A stretch of 64,000 nucleotides of DNA from Sinisalibacter lacisalsi (GCF_014640115.1 NZ_BMGI01000005.1:186001-250000), one strand, 5' to 3'; counted from the stretch's first letter, positions 8,084 through 17,560 are shown. Program-made: numbers and translations. The notes: generated by a model not told the origin, from the letters alone.

Positions 8084-9037
8084 ATGGTTGAAACCGCGGG
8101 GCGGATCACGCTTTGGGGGATCGAGGTTTTCCTCGCCATCGCCGAGGAACGTTCGATCTCGGTCGCGGCGCGCCGGCTCGGGGCAAGCCCTTCCTCGGTC
8201 AGCCAGCAACTGAGCAACCTCGAGGCCGGCCTCGGCGCGGGGCTGGTCGATCGCTCCGCCCGCCCCTTGAGCCTGACCCCGGCGGGTGAGCTGTTCCGCC
8301 GCCGGGCGCAATCCATTCTCAACGAGGCCGAGCAGGCGCGCATCGAGCTGGCCCGCGCCGACCTGGCCCGCCTCACCCGTTTTCGCCTCGGCATGATCGA
8401 GGATTTCGACGCCGACGTGACGCCCCGGCTGCTGGCCGACATGGCCGGCGACCTCACCGACACCCGCTTCCTGCTCGAGACCGGCGCCTCCCACCGTCTT
8501 GCCGACCAGCTCGACGCCCGCGCCCTCGACGTGATCGTCGCCGCCGAGATCGGCGCGCCGGCTGACTGGATGGAGGTGCACCCACTGCTTGAGGAGCCCT
8601 TCGTCGCCGCGGTGCCGCGCGGCATGGGCACCGGGCTCGACACCCTCGCCGCGCTGCCCCTCATCCTCTACACCCAACGCCACCACATGGGCCGCCAGAT
8701 CGCCGAACACCTCTCGCGCCAGCACCTCACCCTCGCCCACCGCTTCGAGATGGACAGTTACCACGCGATCATGGCGATGGTGGCGGCGGGCGCGGGATGG
8801 ACGATCCTGACGCCGCTCGGCGTGCTGCGCGCGATGCGCTTCGTCAACGAGGTCGAGATCGCGCCCCTGCCCTTCGCCCCGCTGTCGCGGCGGATCTCGC
8901 TCTCGGCGCGCAAGGGGGTTCTGGGCGAGATGCCGGGCGACCTCGCCCGCCGCCTCAAGCCGCTGCTATCAAGCCTGATCGTCACCCCGGCGGTGGCGCG
9001 CTATCCTTTTCTCGAGGCAGATCTGCGGCTGCTCTGA
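8084..9037 (+). CDS. LysR-family transcriptional regulator
   Basis: A 317-residue LysR-type regulator. The N-terminal winged helix-turn-helix (FLAIAEERSISVAARRLGAS, about residues 16-35, then VSQQLSNLEAGLGAGLVDR) is clear, followed by an effector-binding domain of the periplasmic-binding-protein fold. The HTH follows the LysR pattern SxxAAxxLxxSxSxVSxxxxxLE closely. No target is evident: the gene downstream is convergent and the PHB genes upstream are already under PhaR. Ligand unknown. Confidence 0.88.
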   Translation: MVETAGRITLWGIEVFLAIAEERSISVAARRLGASPSSVSQQLSNLEAGLGAGLVDRSARPLSLTPAGELFRRRAQSILNEAEQARIELARADLARLTRFRLGMIEDFDADVTPRLLADMAGDLTDTRFLLETGASHRLADQLDARALDVIVAAEIGAPADWMEVHPLLEEPFVAAVPRGMGTGLDTLAALPLILYTQRHHMGRQIAEHLSRQHLTLAHRFEMDSYHAIMAMVAAGAGWTILTPLGVLRAMRFVNEVEIAPLPFAPLSRRISLSARKGVLGEMPGDLARRLKPLLSSLIVTPAVARYPFLEADLRLL

Positions 9038-9040
9038 GCC

Positions 9041-9751
9041 TCAGCGCAGCACCATGGGCAGGTCCATCCACGCCCGCAGCGCGAGGTTGACCTTCGCCGG
9101 GCTTTCCAGCGTCGGCAGGTGCCCGGCTTCCTCGATAATCGCCAGTTCGGCATAGGGGATCAGTTCGGCCATGAAGCTGTGCCGCTTGACCGGGGTGATC
9201 TTGTCATGCGCGCCGCACAGCACCAGCGCCGGCGCACGCGTGGTGCGCAGCACCTTCTGCGCATCGGGCCGCCGCTGCAGCGCGCGCGACTGGCGGACGA
9301 AAGCCGCCACGCCGATATCGGCGGCCATCGCGTCGAGCACGGCGAGCACCTGTGCCCGCCCTGCCCCGGGCGCGAGGTTGTCGGGCGGCAGCGCCCCGCG
9401 CAGCGCCTCGCCGAAGTTGCCCGACTGCGCCTTGACGATCTGCGGCTCGCGCCAGGCCGCCTGCTCGGGCGTTTCCGGCAGCGGCGTGGTGGAAATCAGC
9501 GCGATCCGCGTCACCCGATCGGGCACCCGGCGCAGGATTTCCATCGCGACGATGCCACCCATCGAGATCCCGGCCAGGGCGAAGCGCGGCGGCGCGTGAT
9601 GCACCGCCTCCGCCGCCATCTCGCGGATGCTTTCGCCCTTGGTGACCTGCGCCACCTGCACGGTGAAATCGCGGCTGAGATCGTTGATCTGCGGCCCGAA
9701 CACCCGCGCGTCGCACATCATGCCGGGCACGAGGAGGATCGGCTCGCTCAC
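9041..9751 (-). CDS. Alpha/beta hydrolase
   Basis: A 236-residue alpha/beta hydrolase. It has the oxyanion strand ILLVPGMMCD (residues 4-13), the nucleophile elbow GISMGG, the acid region LCGAHDKITPVKRH and the catalytic His in EEAGHLPTLE. It starts with GTG at 9751, overlapping the stop of the upstream hydrolase gene by 4 bp (GTGA), so the pair is translationally coupled. The family includes esterases, ester cyclases and lactonases; the substrate is unknown. It ends 4 bp from the convergent LysR gene. Confidence 0.82.
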   Translation of the reverse strand: MSEPILLVPGMMCDARVFGPQINDLSRDFTVQVAQVTKGESIREMAAEAVHHAPPRFALAGISMGGIVAMEILRRVPDRVTRIALISTTPLPETPEQAAWREPQIVKAQSGNFGEALRGALPPDNLAPGAGRAQVLAVLDAMAADIGVAAFVRQSRALQRRPDAQKVLRTTRAPALVLCGAHDKITPVKRHSFMAELIPYAELAIIEEAGHLPTLESPAKVNLALRAWMDLPMVLR

Positions 9752-10491
9752 CCGATCACCTCTTCGACCGCGCGTTCGACAAGCGCGAGGCACTCGGGGC
9801 TGGAAAACCGGTGATCGGCGCCCTTCACGAAGGTCAGCCGAACGTCGTCGCCCGAGATGTGATCGAGCAGCCGGAGCGCAACCGCGCGCTCCACCGCCTC
9901 GTCCTCGGTGCCCTGCAACAGCCGCACCGGGAACGGCATCGCCAGCGCCTCGCGCAGCACGAGATGCCGGCGGCCGTCCTCGATCAGCCGCCGCGTGATC
10001 GGGTAGGGATCGCCGTAGTCGGAGGGCAGGTGCACCAGCCCCTCCGCCATCAGCCGCGCCCGTTCATCTGCCGAGAAATCGCGCCACATGCTGTCTTCGG
10101 TGAAGTCCGGAGCCGCGGCGATTCCAACAAAACCGGCAACTTTCGAGGGGATTTCGCGGATCAGGATTGCAGAAATCCAACCTCCCATGGATGAGCCCAC
10201 CAACACCTGCGGCCCCTCGGTGACCGCCTCGATCACCGCCCTCGCGTCGGCCGCCCAGTCGCCGATGCAGCCCTCGGCGAAGCTGCCCGAACTTTGGCCG
10301 TGGCCCGAGTAGTCGAACCGCAGAAAGGCCCGGCCACTGGCCCGCGCCCAATCCTCCAGCGCCAGCGCCTTGGTGCCTTCCATGTCGGACATGAAACCGC
10401 CGAGAAACACCACGCCCGGCCCGGCGCCCGCCGTCCGGTGATAGGCGATCCGCCGCCCTGCCTCGGTGGTGAGAAAATCCGGTTCGCTCAT
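9748..10491 (-). CDS. Alpha/beta hydrolase (ABHD10-like)
   Basis: A 247-residue alpha/beta hydrolase. Seen are the oxyanion region VVFLGGFMSDMEG, FDYSGHGQS, the nucleophile elbow GSSMGGW (Ser near residue 96), LLQGTEDEAV with the acid, and the catalytic His in KGADHRFS. The pattern FLGGFMSDMEGTKA with RFDYSGHGQSSG is typical of the ABHD10-like bacterial family, whose mammalian member is a mitochondrial depalmitoylase and glucuronide hydrolase. It is the first gene of a two-hydrolase operon. The start at 10491 was chosen because the longer frame upstream reads into low-complexity sequence. Confidence 0.83.
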   Translation of the reverse strand: MSEPDFLTTEAGRRIAYHRTAGAGPGVVFLGGFMSDMEGTKALALEDWARASGRAFLRFDYSGHGQSSGSFAEGCIGDWAADARAVIEAVTEGPQVLVGSSMGGWISAILIREIPSKVAGFVGIAAAPDFTEDSMWRDFSADERARLMAEGLVHLPSDYGDPYPITRRLIEDGRRHLVLREALAMPFPVRLLQGTEDEAVERAVALRLLDHISGDDVRLTFVKGADHRFSSPECLALVERAVEEVIG

Positions 10492-10687
10492 CGCGGCCCC
10501 CTGTTTCGGTGGCGATCCTGCCGCAAGGGGCGCGGCTTGGAAAGGGGCCATCCGGAGGGGGGCGGGGTTTCGCCGGGCGGCAAGGCCGCTGCGGCGTTGA
10601 CTTCCGGCCACCGCGGAGGCACATGGGGGCGCACAAAACCCGCAACCGGGCGTTCCGTGGGCGCCAAACCGACGAGGAGAGAGCCTT

Positions 10688-12637
10688 ATGGCCCAGATTT
10701 CCCTGACCTTCCCCGATGGCAATGCGAAACAGTTCGAGGCCGGGATCACCCCCGCCGAGGTTGCCGCCGGGATTTCCAATTCGCTGGCCAAGAAGGCGAT
10801 TTCCGCCACCGTGAACGGCAAGCATTACGATCTGCAATGGCCGATCGACGAGGATGCCGCCATCGCCATCCACACGATGAAAGACGAGGCCCAGGCGCTC
10901 GAACTGGTCCGCCACGACGCCGCCCATATCATGGCGCGCGCGGTGCAGGAGATCTGGCCCGAGGTGAAGGTCACCATCGGCCCGGTGATCGAGAACGGCT
11001 GGTATTACGATTTCGACCGCGAGGAGCCGTTCACGCCGGAGGATCTCGGCCAGATCGAGGCGAAGATGAAAGAGATCATCAACCGCCGCGATCCGGTGAC
11101 CACCGAGGTCTGGGACCGCGACCGCGCGATCAAGTATTACGAGGCCAACAACGAGCCCTACAAGGTCGAGTTGGTGAACGCGATTCCCGATGACGGGCAG
11201 CCGATCCGGATGTACTGGCACGGCCACTGGCAGGATCTGTGCCGCGGCCCGCACCTGCAGCACACCGGCCAGATCCCCGCCGACGCCTTCAAGCTGATGA
11301 AGGTGGCCGGCGCCTACTGGCGCGGCGACAGCAACCGGCCGATGCTCCAGCGCATCTACGGCGTCGGCTTTCTCAACCGCGACGGGCTGAAGAAATACCT
11401 TACCTTTCTCGAAGAGGCCGAGAAGCGCGATCACCGCCGCCTCGGCCGCGAGATGGACCTGTTCCACATCCAGGAGGAAGCCCCCGGCCAGATCTTCTGG
11501 CACCCGAACGGCTGGCGGATCTACACCACGCTGCAGGACTACATGCGCCGGCAGCAGGAAAAGGGCGGTTACGTCGAGGTCAACACCCCGCAGGTGATCG
11601 ACCGCAAGCTCTGGGAAGCCTCGGGGCACTGGGAGAAATACCAGGACAACATGTTCATCGTCGAGGTCGACGAGGAACATGCCCGCGAGAAGACGATGAA
11701 CGCGCTCAAACCGATGAACTGCCCGGGTCACGTGCAGATCTTCAACCAGGGCCTCAAGTCCTACCGCGACCTGCCGCTCAGGATCGCCGAATTCGGCTCC
11801 TGCAACCGCTACGAGCCCTCCGGCGCGCTGCATGGCATCATGCGGGTGCGCGGCTTCGTGCAGGACGACGCCCATATCTTCTGCACCGAGAGCCAGATCG
11901 AGGCCGAGACGAAGAAATTCATCGACTTCCTCGCCAAGGTCTACGCCGATCTCGGCTTCGAAGACTGGACGGTGAAGTTCTCCGACCGGCCCGAGAAGCG
12001 CGCCGGTGGCGACGAGGTCTGGGACAAGGCCGAGGCGGCGCTGGCGCAAGCCACCAAGGCGGCGGGCTATGACTACGAGGTCAACCCCGGCGAGGGCGCG
12101 TTCTACGGGCCGAAGCTGGAATTCGTGCTCACCGACGCAATCGGGCGCGATTGGCAGCTGGGCACCTTGCAGGTGGATTTCGTCCTGCCCGAGCGGCTCG
12201 ACGCCAATTACATCGGCGAAGACGGCGCCAAGCACCGCCCGGTGATGCTGCATCGCGCCACGCTGGGCAGCTTCGAGCGCTTCATCGGCATCCTGATCGA
12301 GGAACACGCCGGGCGCCTGCCGTTCTGGATCGCGCCGCGGCAGGTGGTGGTGGCCTCGATCGTGTCGGACGCCGACGATTTCGTGCACGAGGTGGTCGAG
12401 ACGCTGAAGGCCGCGGGCGTGCGGGCCGAGGCCGACGTGCGCAACGAGAAGATCAACTACAAGGTCCGCGAGCATTCCGTGGGCAAGGTGCCGGTGATCC
12501 TCGCGATCGGCATGAAGGAAGTCGAGGAGCGCACCGTGTCGTTGCGCAGGCTGGGCGAGAAACACACCCGGGTTGTTGCACTCGACGAGGTCGTCGCCGA
12601 TCTGGCAGCCGAGGCAACGCCGCCCGACCTGCGCTAG
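10688..12637 (+). CDS. thrS: Threonine--tRNA ligase
   Basis: A 649-residue threonyl-tRNA synthetase, charging tRNA-Thr in the cytoplasm. Domains in order: TGS (residues 1-61), editing/SAD domain with [10 protein letters not shown] and the [10 protein letters not shown] zinc-type site (about 64-230), class II catalytic core with [25 protein letters not shown] and the motif 3 region LGSFERFIG, then the C-terminal anticodon-binding domain ([11 protein letters not shown]). Full length and intact. ATG start with GGAGAG eight bases upstream. It is followed by a terminator and is a single-gene unit. Confidence 0.97.
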   Translation: MAQISLTFPDGNAKQFEAGITPAEVAAGISNSLAKKAISATVNGKHYDLQWPIDEDAAIAIHTMKDEAQALELVRHDAAHIMARAVQEIWPEVKVTIGPVIENGWYYDFDREEPFTPEDLGQIEAKMKEIINRRDPVTTEVWDRDRAIKYYEANNEPYKVELVNAIPDDGQPIRMYWHGHWQDLCRGPHLQHTGQIPADAFKLMKVAGAYWRGDSNRPMLQRIYGVGFLNRDGLKKYLTFLEEAEKRDHRRLGREMDLFHIQEEAPGQIFWHPNGWRIYTTLQDYMRRQQEKGGYVEVNTPQVIDRKLWEASGHWEKYQDNMFIVEVDEEHAREKTMNALKPMNCPGHVQIFNQGLKSYRDLPLRIAEFGSCNRYEPSGALHGIMRVRGFVQDDAHIFCTESQIEAETKKFIDFLAKVYADLGFEDWTVKFSDRPEKRAGGDEVWDKAEAALAQATKAAGYDYEVNPGEGAFYGPKLEFVLTDAIGRDWQLGTLQVDFVLPERLDANYIGEDGAKHRPVMLHRATLGSFERFIGILIEEHAGRLPFWIAPRQVVVASIVSDADDFVHEVVETLKAAGVRAEADVRNEKINYKVREHSVGKVPVILAIGMKEVEERTVSLRRLGEKHTRVVALDEVVADLAAEATPPDLR

Positions 12638-12671
12638 ATCACGCGCTTCAAAGCACTGATGCCAAATGAAA

Positions 12672-12697
12672 AAGGCGGCCTTGGGGCCGCCTTCTTC
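12672..12697 (+). terminator. Rho-independent terminator after thrS
   Basis: A perfect 9-bp stem (12672-12680 with 12685-12693), TTGG loop and a short pyrimidine tail CTTC. A-rich sequence precedes it. Confidence 0.75.
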
Positions 12698-12847
12698 ACG
12701 CGTCAATTCAATCTTTCGTATGTTTCAGAACGTCACTCCACGGTGCGACACGCGGCCGTGAATGGCGCGTGACATGCAGCAGCCGCTAGCCTCCCCCCAT
12801 CGCCAATACGTGCGATCTTGAAAACTGGTTCAATCGAGGAGGACCCC

Positions 12848-13147
12848 ATGAACAAGCCGACGAAATCCCTGAGCGTTGCCGCCGCCGTCGCCACCGCGCT
12901 CGCCGCTCACGCCCTGCCTGCCCAGGCGCAGGAAAACGAGAAGTGCTTCGGCATCTCGCTGGCCGGCAAGAACGACTGCGCCGCCGGGCCCGGCACCACC
13001 TGCGCCGGAACGTCGACCGTCGACTACCAGGGCAATGCCTGGACGCTGGTGCCCGCCGGGGCCTGCGAGGGCGTGGCCTGGGAGAAGATCCTGCCCGAAG
13101 GCCGCGACGGCTCGCTGGAAGCGCTCGAGCGCGACGTGCCGGCGTAA
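12848..13147 (+). CDS. bufA1: Bufferin-type RiPP precursor (DUF2282/BufA1-like)
   Basis: A 99-residue exported precursor peptide. An N-terminal Sec signal peptide (hydrophobic core at residues 8-23, cleavage expected after AQA at 25-27) precedes a core with four cysteines, C33, C44, C52 and C73. The spacing KCFG...KNDC...TTCAG...GACEG matches the DUF2282 family. Bufferins are made from DUF2282 precursors by MNIO enzymes that convert Cys residues to heterocycles; the products bind copper in the periplasm. The next two genes are exactly that enzyme and its partner. The acidic C-terminal tail after C73 (26 residues) is longer than I would expect. ATG has GAGGAGG seven bases upstream. Confidence 0.82.
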   Translation: MNKPTKSLSVAAAVATALAAHALPAQAQENEKCFGISLAGKNDCAAGPGTTCAGTSTVDYQGNAWTLVPAGACEGVAWEKILPEGRDGSLEALERDVPA

Positions 13148-13205
13148 TCCCGCATCGAACCGCCCCCGGGCTGCGCTGGCCCGGGGGCAGACCCCGGAGG
13201 CCCCG

Positions 13206-14057
13206 ATGTTCGACACGTCCCCGCCCAGTCTGCCCGCCGCCCCCGGCGTTGGCTACAAACCGCAGCATTACAGCGACATCCTCGCCGATCCCGGCGCTGT
13301 CGGCTGGCTCGAGGTGCACGCCGAGAACTACATGGGCGACGGTGGCCGACCGCTGGCGCAACTGCGCGCGCTGGCCGACCGCTTCGCGATCTCGGTCCAC
13401 GGCGTCGGGCTGTCGATCGGCGGCGAAGATCCGCTCGACCGCGCCCATCTTGACCGGCTGAAGCGCCTCGTTGACTGGCTCACCCCCGCGAGCTTTTCCG
13501 AACATCTCGCCTGGTCAAGCCACGGCGGCACCTTCTTCAACGATCTCCTGCCGCTGCCCTACACCGAGGCCACCCTTGCCCGCGTCGCCGATCATATCGC
13601 CGAGGTGCAAGACGCGCTCGGGCGGCGGATGCTGCTGGAGAACCCGGCGACCTACCTCGACTTCGACGAAACCACGCTGGCCGAGACCGACTTTCTCGCC
13701 GAACTGGTGCACCGCACCGGCTGCGGGCTGCTGCTCGACGTCAACAATGTCTTCGTCGCCTGCACCAACCGGGGCGAGCGCCCGGAGGCCTATATCGACG
13801 CCTTCCCGGTCGAGGCGGTGGGTGAGATCCATCTCGGCGGCCACGATGCGCAGGTCGACGATCGCGGCGCGCCGCTGCTGATCGACAGCCACGGCGCCGA
13901 GGTGGTCGATCCGGTGTGGCAGCTCTATGCCCATACGCTCGCCCGCACCGGCCCGATGCCCACGCTCATCGAATGGGACAACGACGTGCCAGCCTGGCCG
14001 GTGCTCGCCGCCGAAGCGGCCCGGGCGAACGCCATGCTGGCCGAGGCGCGGCCATGA
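13206..14057 (+). CDS. bufB: MNIO-family RiPP maturase (DUF692, BufB-like)
   Basis: A 283-residue multinuclear non-haem iron-dependent oxidase (DUF692, TIM barrel). Conserved acidic and histidine motifs that form the iron cluster site are all present: LEVHAENY (35-42), HGVGLSIG (65-72), SEHL (98-101), LENP (144-147), DVNN (178-181), HLGGHD (209-214), DSHG (227-230) and IEWDND (255-260). In the bufferin pathway this enzyme oxidatively modifies core cysteines of BufA. It follows bufA1 by 58 bp and overlaps bufC by 4 bp (ATGA). Function is assigned from family and operon context. Confidence 0.88.
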   Translation: MFDTSPPSLPAAPGVGYKPQHYSDILADPGAVGWLEVHAENYMGDGGRPLAQLRALADRFAISVHGVGLSIGGEDPLDRAHLDRLKRLVDWLTPASFSEHLAWSSHGGTFFNDLLPLPYTEATLARVADHIAEVQDALGRRMLLENPATYLDFDETTLAETDFLAELVHRTGCGLLLDVNNVFVACTNRGERPEAYIDAFPVEAVGEIHLGGHDAQVDDRGAPLLIDSHGAEVVDPVWQLYAHTLARTGPMPTLIEWDNDVPAWPVLAAEAARANAMLAEARP

Positions 14058-14779
14058 GCGACTTCGCCCCTGCCCTGCTCGACCCGACGCTCGCCATCCC
14101 GCCGGGGCTGAGCGATGCGCGCGGCGGCCCCGCCGACCGCCGCTTCGCGGTCTACCGCAACAACGTGGTGGTGAGCCTGACCGATGCGATGGCCACCGGT
14201 TTTCCGGTGATCCTCAAGCTCGTGGGCGACGAGTTCTTCCGTGCCATGGCCGGTGTATTCGTGCGCGCGCACCCGCCGGACTCGCCGGTGCTGGCGCGAT
14301 ATGGCGCAGCCTTCCCCGGATTTCTGGAAACCTTCGAGCCGGTGGCGCAGCTGCCCTATCTCGCCGACGTGGCGCGGCTGGAACTGGCGATGCGCGCGGC
14401 CTACCACGCCGCCGATGCCGCGCCCGTCGCCCCCGATGCGCTCGCCCACCCGCGCTTGATGGAGGCGCGGCTGCGGCTTGCGCCCGCCACCCGCGTCGTC
14501 GCCTCGCCCTACCCGATCCACGCGATCTGGCGCGCCAATACCGAAGCCGACGCCCCGCCGGCGCAAGGCGGCGCCGAGACCGTGCTCGTCACCCGCCCCG
14601 ACTGGGACCCATGGCCGCGGCCGATCGCGCCCGCCGCGGCGCGCCTGATCCTCGCGCTGCTTGCCGACCTACCCTTCGCCGCGGCGCTCGAGGCCGCGGG
14701 CGACGACATCGACCTTGCGGCTACCCTCACCCTTCTGCTCGACACCAAGTCCATCATCGCCATCGAGGTGCCCGAATGA
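14054..14779 (+). CDS. bufC: DUF2063 MNIO partner protein (BufC-like)
   Basis: A 241-residue DUF2063 protein. The N-terminal helical domain has the family signature [18 protein letters not shown] (about residues 32-49) and [18 protein letters not shown], and the C-terminal part is a small alpha/beta domain. These proteins accompany DUF692 enzymes and are thought to recruit the precursor peptide for modification. Its ATG overlaps the bufB stop and its stop overlaps the DoxX gene start (both ATGA), giving a tightly coupled unit. Confidence 0.85.
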   Translation: MSDFAPALLDPTLAIPPGLSDARGGPADRRFAVYRNNVVVSLTDAMATGFPVILKLVGDEFFRAMAGVFVRAHPPDSPVLARYGAAFPGFLETFEPVAQLPYLADVARLELAMRAAYHAADAAPVAPDALAHPRLMEARLRLAPATRVVASPYPIHAIWRANTEADAPPAQGGAETVLVTRPDWDPWPRPIAPAAARLILALLADLPFAAALEAAGDDIDLAATLTLLLDTKSIIAIEVPE

Positions 14780-15309
14780 TCAAAACCCTGCTCACCCGCC
14801 TCGATGCCACGGGCGACTGGCTCTTGCCGACGCTGGCACGCTTCACTTTCGCCGCCACGCTCGCAGGCTATTTCTGGGCCTCGGCGCTGACCAAGCTGGG
14901 CGACGGGTTTTTCGGCTTTCTCTCGCCCTCGCTCGGGGCCTATGCGCAGATCTTCCCCCGCGCGATGGAGGCCGCGGGCTACGACGCCACGCAGCTCGGG
15001 CTGTTCCACTGGGCCGTGGTCACCGCCGGCACGCTGGCCGAGTTCATCCTGCCGGCGCTGGTCATCCTCGGCCTTGCCACGCGGCTCGCCGGGCTGGGGA
15101 TGATCGGCTTCGTGGTGGTGCAATCGCTCACCGACATCATCGGCCACGGCGCCGACGCCACCGCCATCGGCGCCTGGTTCGACCGGGTGCCCGACAGCCA
15201 CATCCTCGATCAACGCCTGTTCTGGATGCTGCTGTTCGTCACCCTGATCGTGAAGGGCGCAGGGCCCCTCTCGCTCGACCGGCTGGTCGCGCGGCGGCTA
15301 GAAATGTGA
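14776..15309 (+). CDS. DoxX family membrane protein of the bufferin-type operon
   Basis: A 177-residue integral membrane protein of the DoxX family with about four hydrophobic segments (near residues 20-38, 75-95, 100-120 and 150-168). DoxX proteins are regular members of DUF2282/DUF692/DUF2063 clusters (called bufD in some), where they may supply electrons or help move the product. The role here is inferred from position. It overlaps bufC by 4 bp and its 3' end overlaps the convergent gene by 12 bp. Confidence 0.82.
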   Translation: MIKTLLTRLDATGDWLLPTLARFTFAATLAGYFWASALTKLGDGFFGFLSPSLGAYAQIFPRAMEAAGYDATQLGLFHWAVVTAGTLAEFILPALVILGLATRLAGLGMIGFVVVQSLTDIIGHGADATAIGAWFDRVPDSHILDQRLFWMLLFVTLIVKGAGPLSLDRLVARRLEM

Positions 15310-15666
15310 TTTCGGTTCGTCCGGTTTGCCCGCGGCGATCGCCAGAACGCCCGCGAGACCGGCCATGACGATGGGGAACATCGTCGCGGTGTTGAAGCTG
15401 AACGCCTGGTACATCAGGACCGCCGATATCAGCAGCAGGATGCCGCCCCAGAGCGCGCGCACCCTCGCCATCGCACCACCCGCGATCGCCAGCACCGGCG
15501 CGGCAATCGAGGTGAAGCGCACCAGCGCCGGATTGTCGAAATTGCCGAAGATCGTCTCGACGTCGGGCTGGCGTTCCACCAGCGAGGTCCAGCCGTAGCC
15601 GAACAAACCGACGATCATCCCGATGCTCCCGGCGATGATGCCCAGAACCAGTGCCGCGTTGCGCAT
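15298..15666 (-). CDS. Small four-helix membrane protein, function unknown
   Basis: A 122-residue inner-membrane protein with about four hydrophobic segments (residues 5-24, 50-68, 70-90 and 92-112) and a charged C-terminal tail. The first loop (TSLVERQPDVETIFGNFDN) is outside the membrane core. I do not recognise the family beyond a DUF4064-like small membrane protein look. GGAGAGC precedes the ATG. The 3' end overlaps the DoxX gene tail by 12 bp on the opposite strand, with no terminator visible between them. Confidence 0.65.
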   Translation of the reverse strand: MRNAALVLGIIAGSIGMIVGLFGYGWTSLVERQPDVETIFGNFDNPALVRFTSIAAPVLAIAGGAMARVRALWGGILLLISAVLMYQAFSFNTATMFPIVMAGLAGVLAIAAGKPDEPKSHF

Positions 15667-15693
15667 ATCAGCTCTCCTTGTACCGCGTCAGAC

Positions 15694-16038
15694 CTAGGCA
15701 CCCTCGCCCGGTTTGCCAAGCCAGCGGGCCTGGGCTTGCGCGTCCCAGCCCAGCGTGAGGCCCTCCCCGGCCTCGATCACGGGACGTTTCATCAAGGCCG
15801 GATGCGCGGAAATCAGCCGGTCGGGGGCCTCTGCGCGCTCCGTTTCCGAAAGCCCGCGCCACGTGGTCGAGCGCCGATTTACCAGCGCCTCGCCGAACTC
15901 GGCAAAAAACCTTGCGATTTCAGCCGGTTCCAGCGGCGTCTTGCGAATATCGACGAATTCCGGCCGGTGCCCCGCCGCGTCCAGCGCCCGCAGCGCCTTT
16001 TTCACCGTGTCGCAGCTCGCGATCCCGTAAACCTTCAT
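15694..16038 (-). CDS. ArsC/Spx-family thioredoxin-fold protein (YffB-like)
   Basis: A 114-residue protein of the ArsC/Spx family. The N-terminal strand MKVYGIASCDTVKKAL carries the single conserved cysteine (C9) followed by the DTVKKA helix that is typical of the YffB subgroup. YffB-like proteins are reported to act as glutathione-dependent thiol reductases and are not true arsenate reductases. C-terminal MKRPVIE (near residue 83) gives the conserved substrate-facing Arg-Pro. It lies 28 bp upstream of the small membrane protein gene and may be co-transcribed with it. Confidence 0.85.
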   Translation of the reverse strand: MKVYGIASCDTVKKALRALDAAGHRPEFVDIRKTPLEPAEIARFFAEFGEALVNRRSTTWRGLSETERAEAPDRLISAHPALMKRPVIEAGEGLTLGWDAQAQARWLGKPGEGA

Positions 16039-16211
16039 GCCCGCCTCGCTTTCACAAAATCTTCTCTTGCGTTTTTTTACCGATTTGCCACCCTAATCGG
16101 GTGACAACAGAACTTCCAGACGACCGCTCCTTCCGGGGCAGCCGATGACTGAAGACTGGCTGCACCACCCCGTCGCAATCCCGCGGACGGGTAACACGAA
16201 GGAGAGATCGG

Positions 16212-16418
16212 ATGGCCACTGGCACCGTGAAATGGTTCAACGCAACGAAGGGCTTCGGCTTCATCGCCCCCGATAACGGCGGCAAGGACGTTTTCGTCCA
16301 TATCTCGGCCGTCGAGCGCGCCGGGCTGACCGGGCTGAAGGACGACCAGAAGGTCGAGTATGAGCTGATCGCCGGGCGCGACGGCCGTGAGTCGGCGGGC
16401 GACCTCAAGCTGCTCTGA
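16212..16418 (+). CDS. cspA: Cold-shock protein, copy 1
   Basis: A 68-residue cold-shock domain protein, an RNA/single-stranded DNA chaperone. RNP1-like KGFGFIAP (13-20) and RNP2-like DVFVHIS (26-32) are intact. AAGGAGAG precedes the ATG by about seven bases. Identical to the second copy at 17147 over the first 42 residues, with about eight differences afterwards. The leader of about 170 nt is long enough for a temperature-responsive structure, but I could not fold it reliably. Confidence 0.95.
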   Translation: MATGTVKWFNATKGFGFIAPDNGGKDVFVHISAVERAGLTGLKDDQKVEYELIAGRDGRESAGDLKLL

Positions 16419-16448
16419 TCCGGGGCCAGCGCCCCTCGCAAGACCGAA

Positions 16449-16480
16449 CCCCCGCGGGCAGCGTGCCAGCGGGGGTTTTT
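16449..16480 (+). terminator. Rho-independent terminator after csp copy 1
   Basis: Stem CCCCCGC (16449-16455) with GCGGGGG (16469-16475), a 13-nt apical region and five T residues. It also faces the convergent DUF2177 gene. Confidence 0.85.
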
Positions 16481-16496
16481 CGTGGCCGCGCCGGGC

Positions 16497-16895
16497 CTAG
16501 CCGATCGCCCGCGCCGCCAGCACCCCGACCCAGGCCGAAACCCCGGTGAGCACCGCGCCCCAGGCCACGTCGATCGCCACCATCTGCGGCGACCAGCGCG
16601 CCAGCGTGGCGTAATTGGTGAACTCGTAGGTGCCATAGGCCATCGCGCCGAGCAGCGCGCCGAAGATCAGCGCGTTCAGCGGCGCCCCGTCGCGCAGCGC
16701 CGGGAGCGAGACGAACCACAGCACGCCGCCGACGTAGAACAGGTAGAACAGCACCGCCGGAACGATGCGGATATCCTCGAGCAGCCAGTCGCCCAGCCGC
16801 GAGGCGAACAGCGGGCGCAGGACGTTTTTCAGCATCACGGCGTCGAGGCCGAGAAACACGAGGGCGGTGACGAGGTAGAGCACGAGAAGTTGCAT
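16497..16895 (-). CDS. DUF2177 family membrane protein
   Basis: A 132-residue inner-membrane protein with four hydrophobic segments (residues 2-20, 45-63, 75-92 and 108-130). The strings VFLGLDAVML, MAYGTYEFTNYATL and DVAWGAVLTG are typical of DUF2177. The function of the family is unknown. It is transcribed against the flanking cold-shock genes and shares the terminator region at 16449-16480 with copy 1. Confidence 0.83.
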   Translation of the reverse strand: MQLLVLYLVTALVFLGLDAVMLKNVLRPLFASRLGDWLLEDIRIVPAVLFYLFYVGGVLWFVSLPALRDGAPLNALIFGALLGAMAYGTYEFTNYATLARWSPQMVAIDVAWGAVLTGVSAWVGVLAARAIG

Positions 16896-17146
16896 CGCTG
16901 GGTCCGATCCTTTGGTTTGAACTGGTTACGCCCGGCACCGGGAACTGGATGAATCTCGCGGGGCCGGGGCGATTTTCCTTGCAATGCGCCCCGCGAGGCC
17001 CCATGTGGGGAGCGTACCACAGATCTATCTTCCCGCCTTCTATCACTAGCAGTCGGACTGAGACCTGACTGCGCTACCAAGCCGCCGCATTCCGTGGGCG
17101 GTAAGAGGGGACCACATACGTGGACCCATTGATAGGAGAAAACACG

Positions 17147-17353
17147 ATGGCTACTGGCACCGTGAAATGGTTCAACGCAACTAAAGGCTTCGGCTTCATC
17201 GCGCCCGACAACGGCGGCAAGGACGTGTTCGTCCACATCTCGGCCGTCGAGCGCGCCGGCCTCACCGGCCTCGCCGATGACCAGAAGGTGGAATTCGAGC
17301 TCGAGTCCGGCCGTGACGGCCGCGAATCGGCTGGCGCGATCCGCCTCGCCTAA
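17147..17353 (+). CDS. cspA: Cold-shock protein, copy 2
   Basis: A 68-residue cold-shock domain protein with intact RNP1 (KGFGFIAP) and RNP2 (DVFVHIS). Compared with copy 1 the changes cluster in the C-terminal third (A43, F50, ES at 53-54 and the last residues). AGGAG precedes the ATG at 17147; an upstream in-frame ATG at 17120 lacks a ribosome site. The 250 bp between DUF2177 and this gene hold the promoter and probably a long untranslated leader. The leader differs from that of copy 1, so the two copies are likely regulated differently. Confidence 0.94.
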   Translation: MATGTVKWFNATKGFGFIAPDNGGKDVFVHISAVERAGLTGLADDQKVEFELESGRDGRESAGAIRLA

Positions 17354-17377
17354 AGTTCGGCACACCGCTGAATAAGA

Positions 17378-17410
17378 AACCCCGCCGGGCATCGCCCCGG
17401 CGGGGTTTTT
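17378..17410 (+). terminator. Rho-independent terminator after csp copy 2
   Basis: Stem CCCCGCCGGG (17380-17389) with CCCGGCGGGG (17396-17405), extended by AA/TT, and a T run to 17410. Confidence 0.88.
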
Positions 17411-17560
17411 CTTTGTGTGGGCGTCGCGACGCCGTGGGGCGGTGATTGCCGGGGTGAAGTCCGGCCTGCCCCGCGTTTCGATCGGCGCGCCCCGGACAGG
17501 TTCGCGCCCGGACAGTGGGTGGGCGCGGGTCGCACCCGCGTCGCTCCGGAGGATCGGGAC

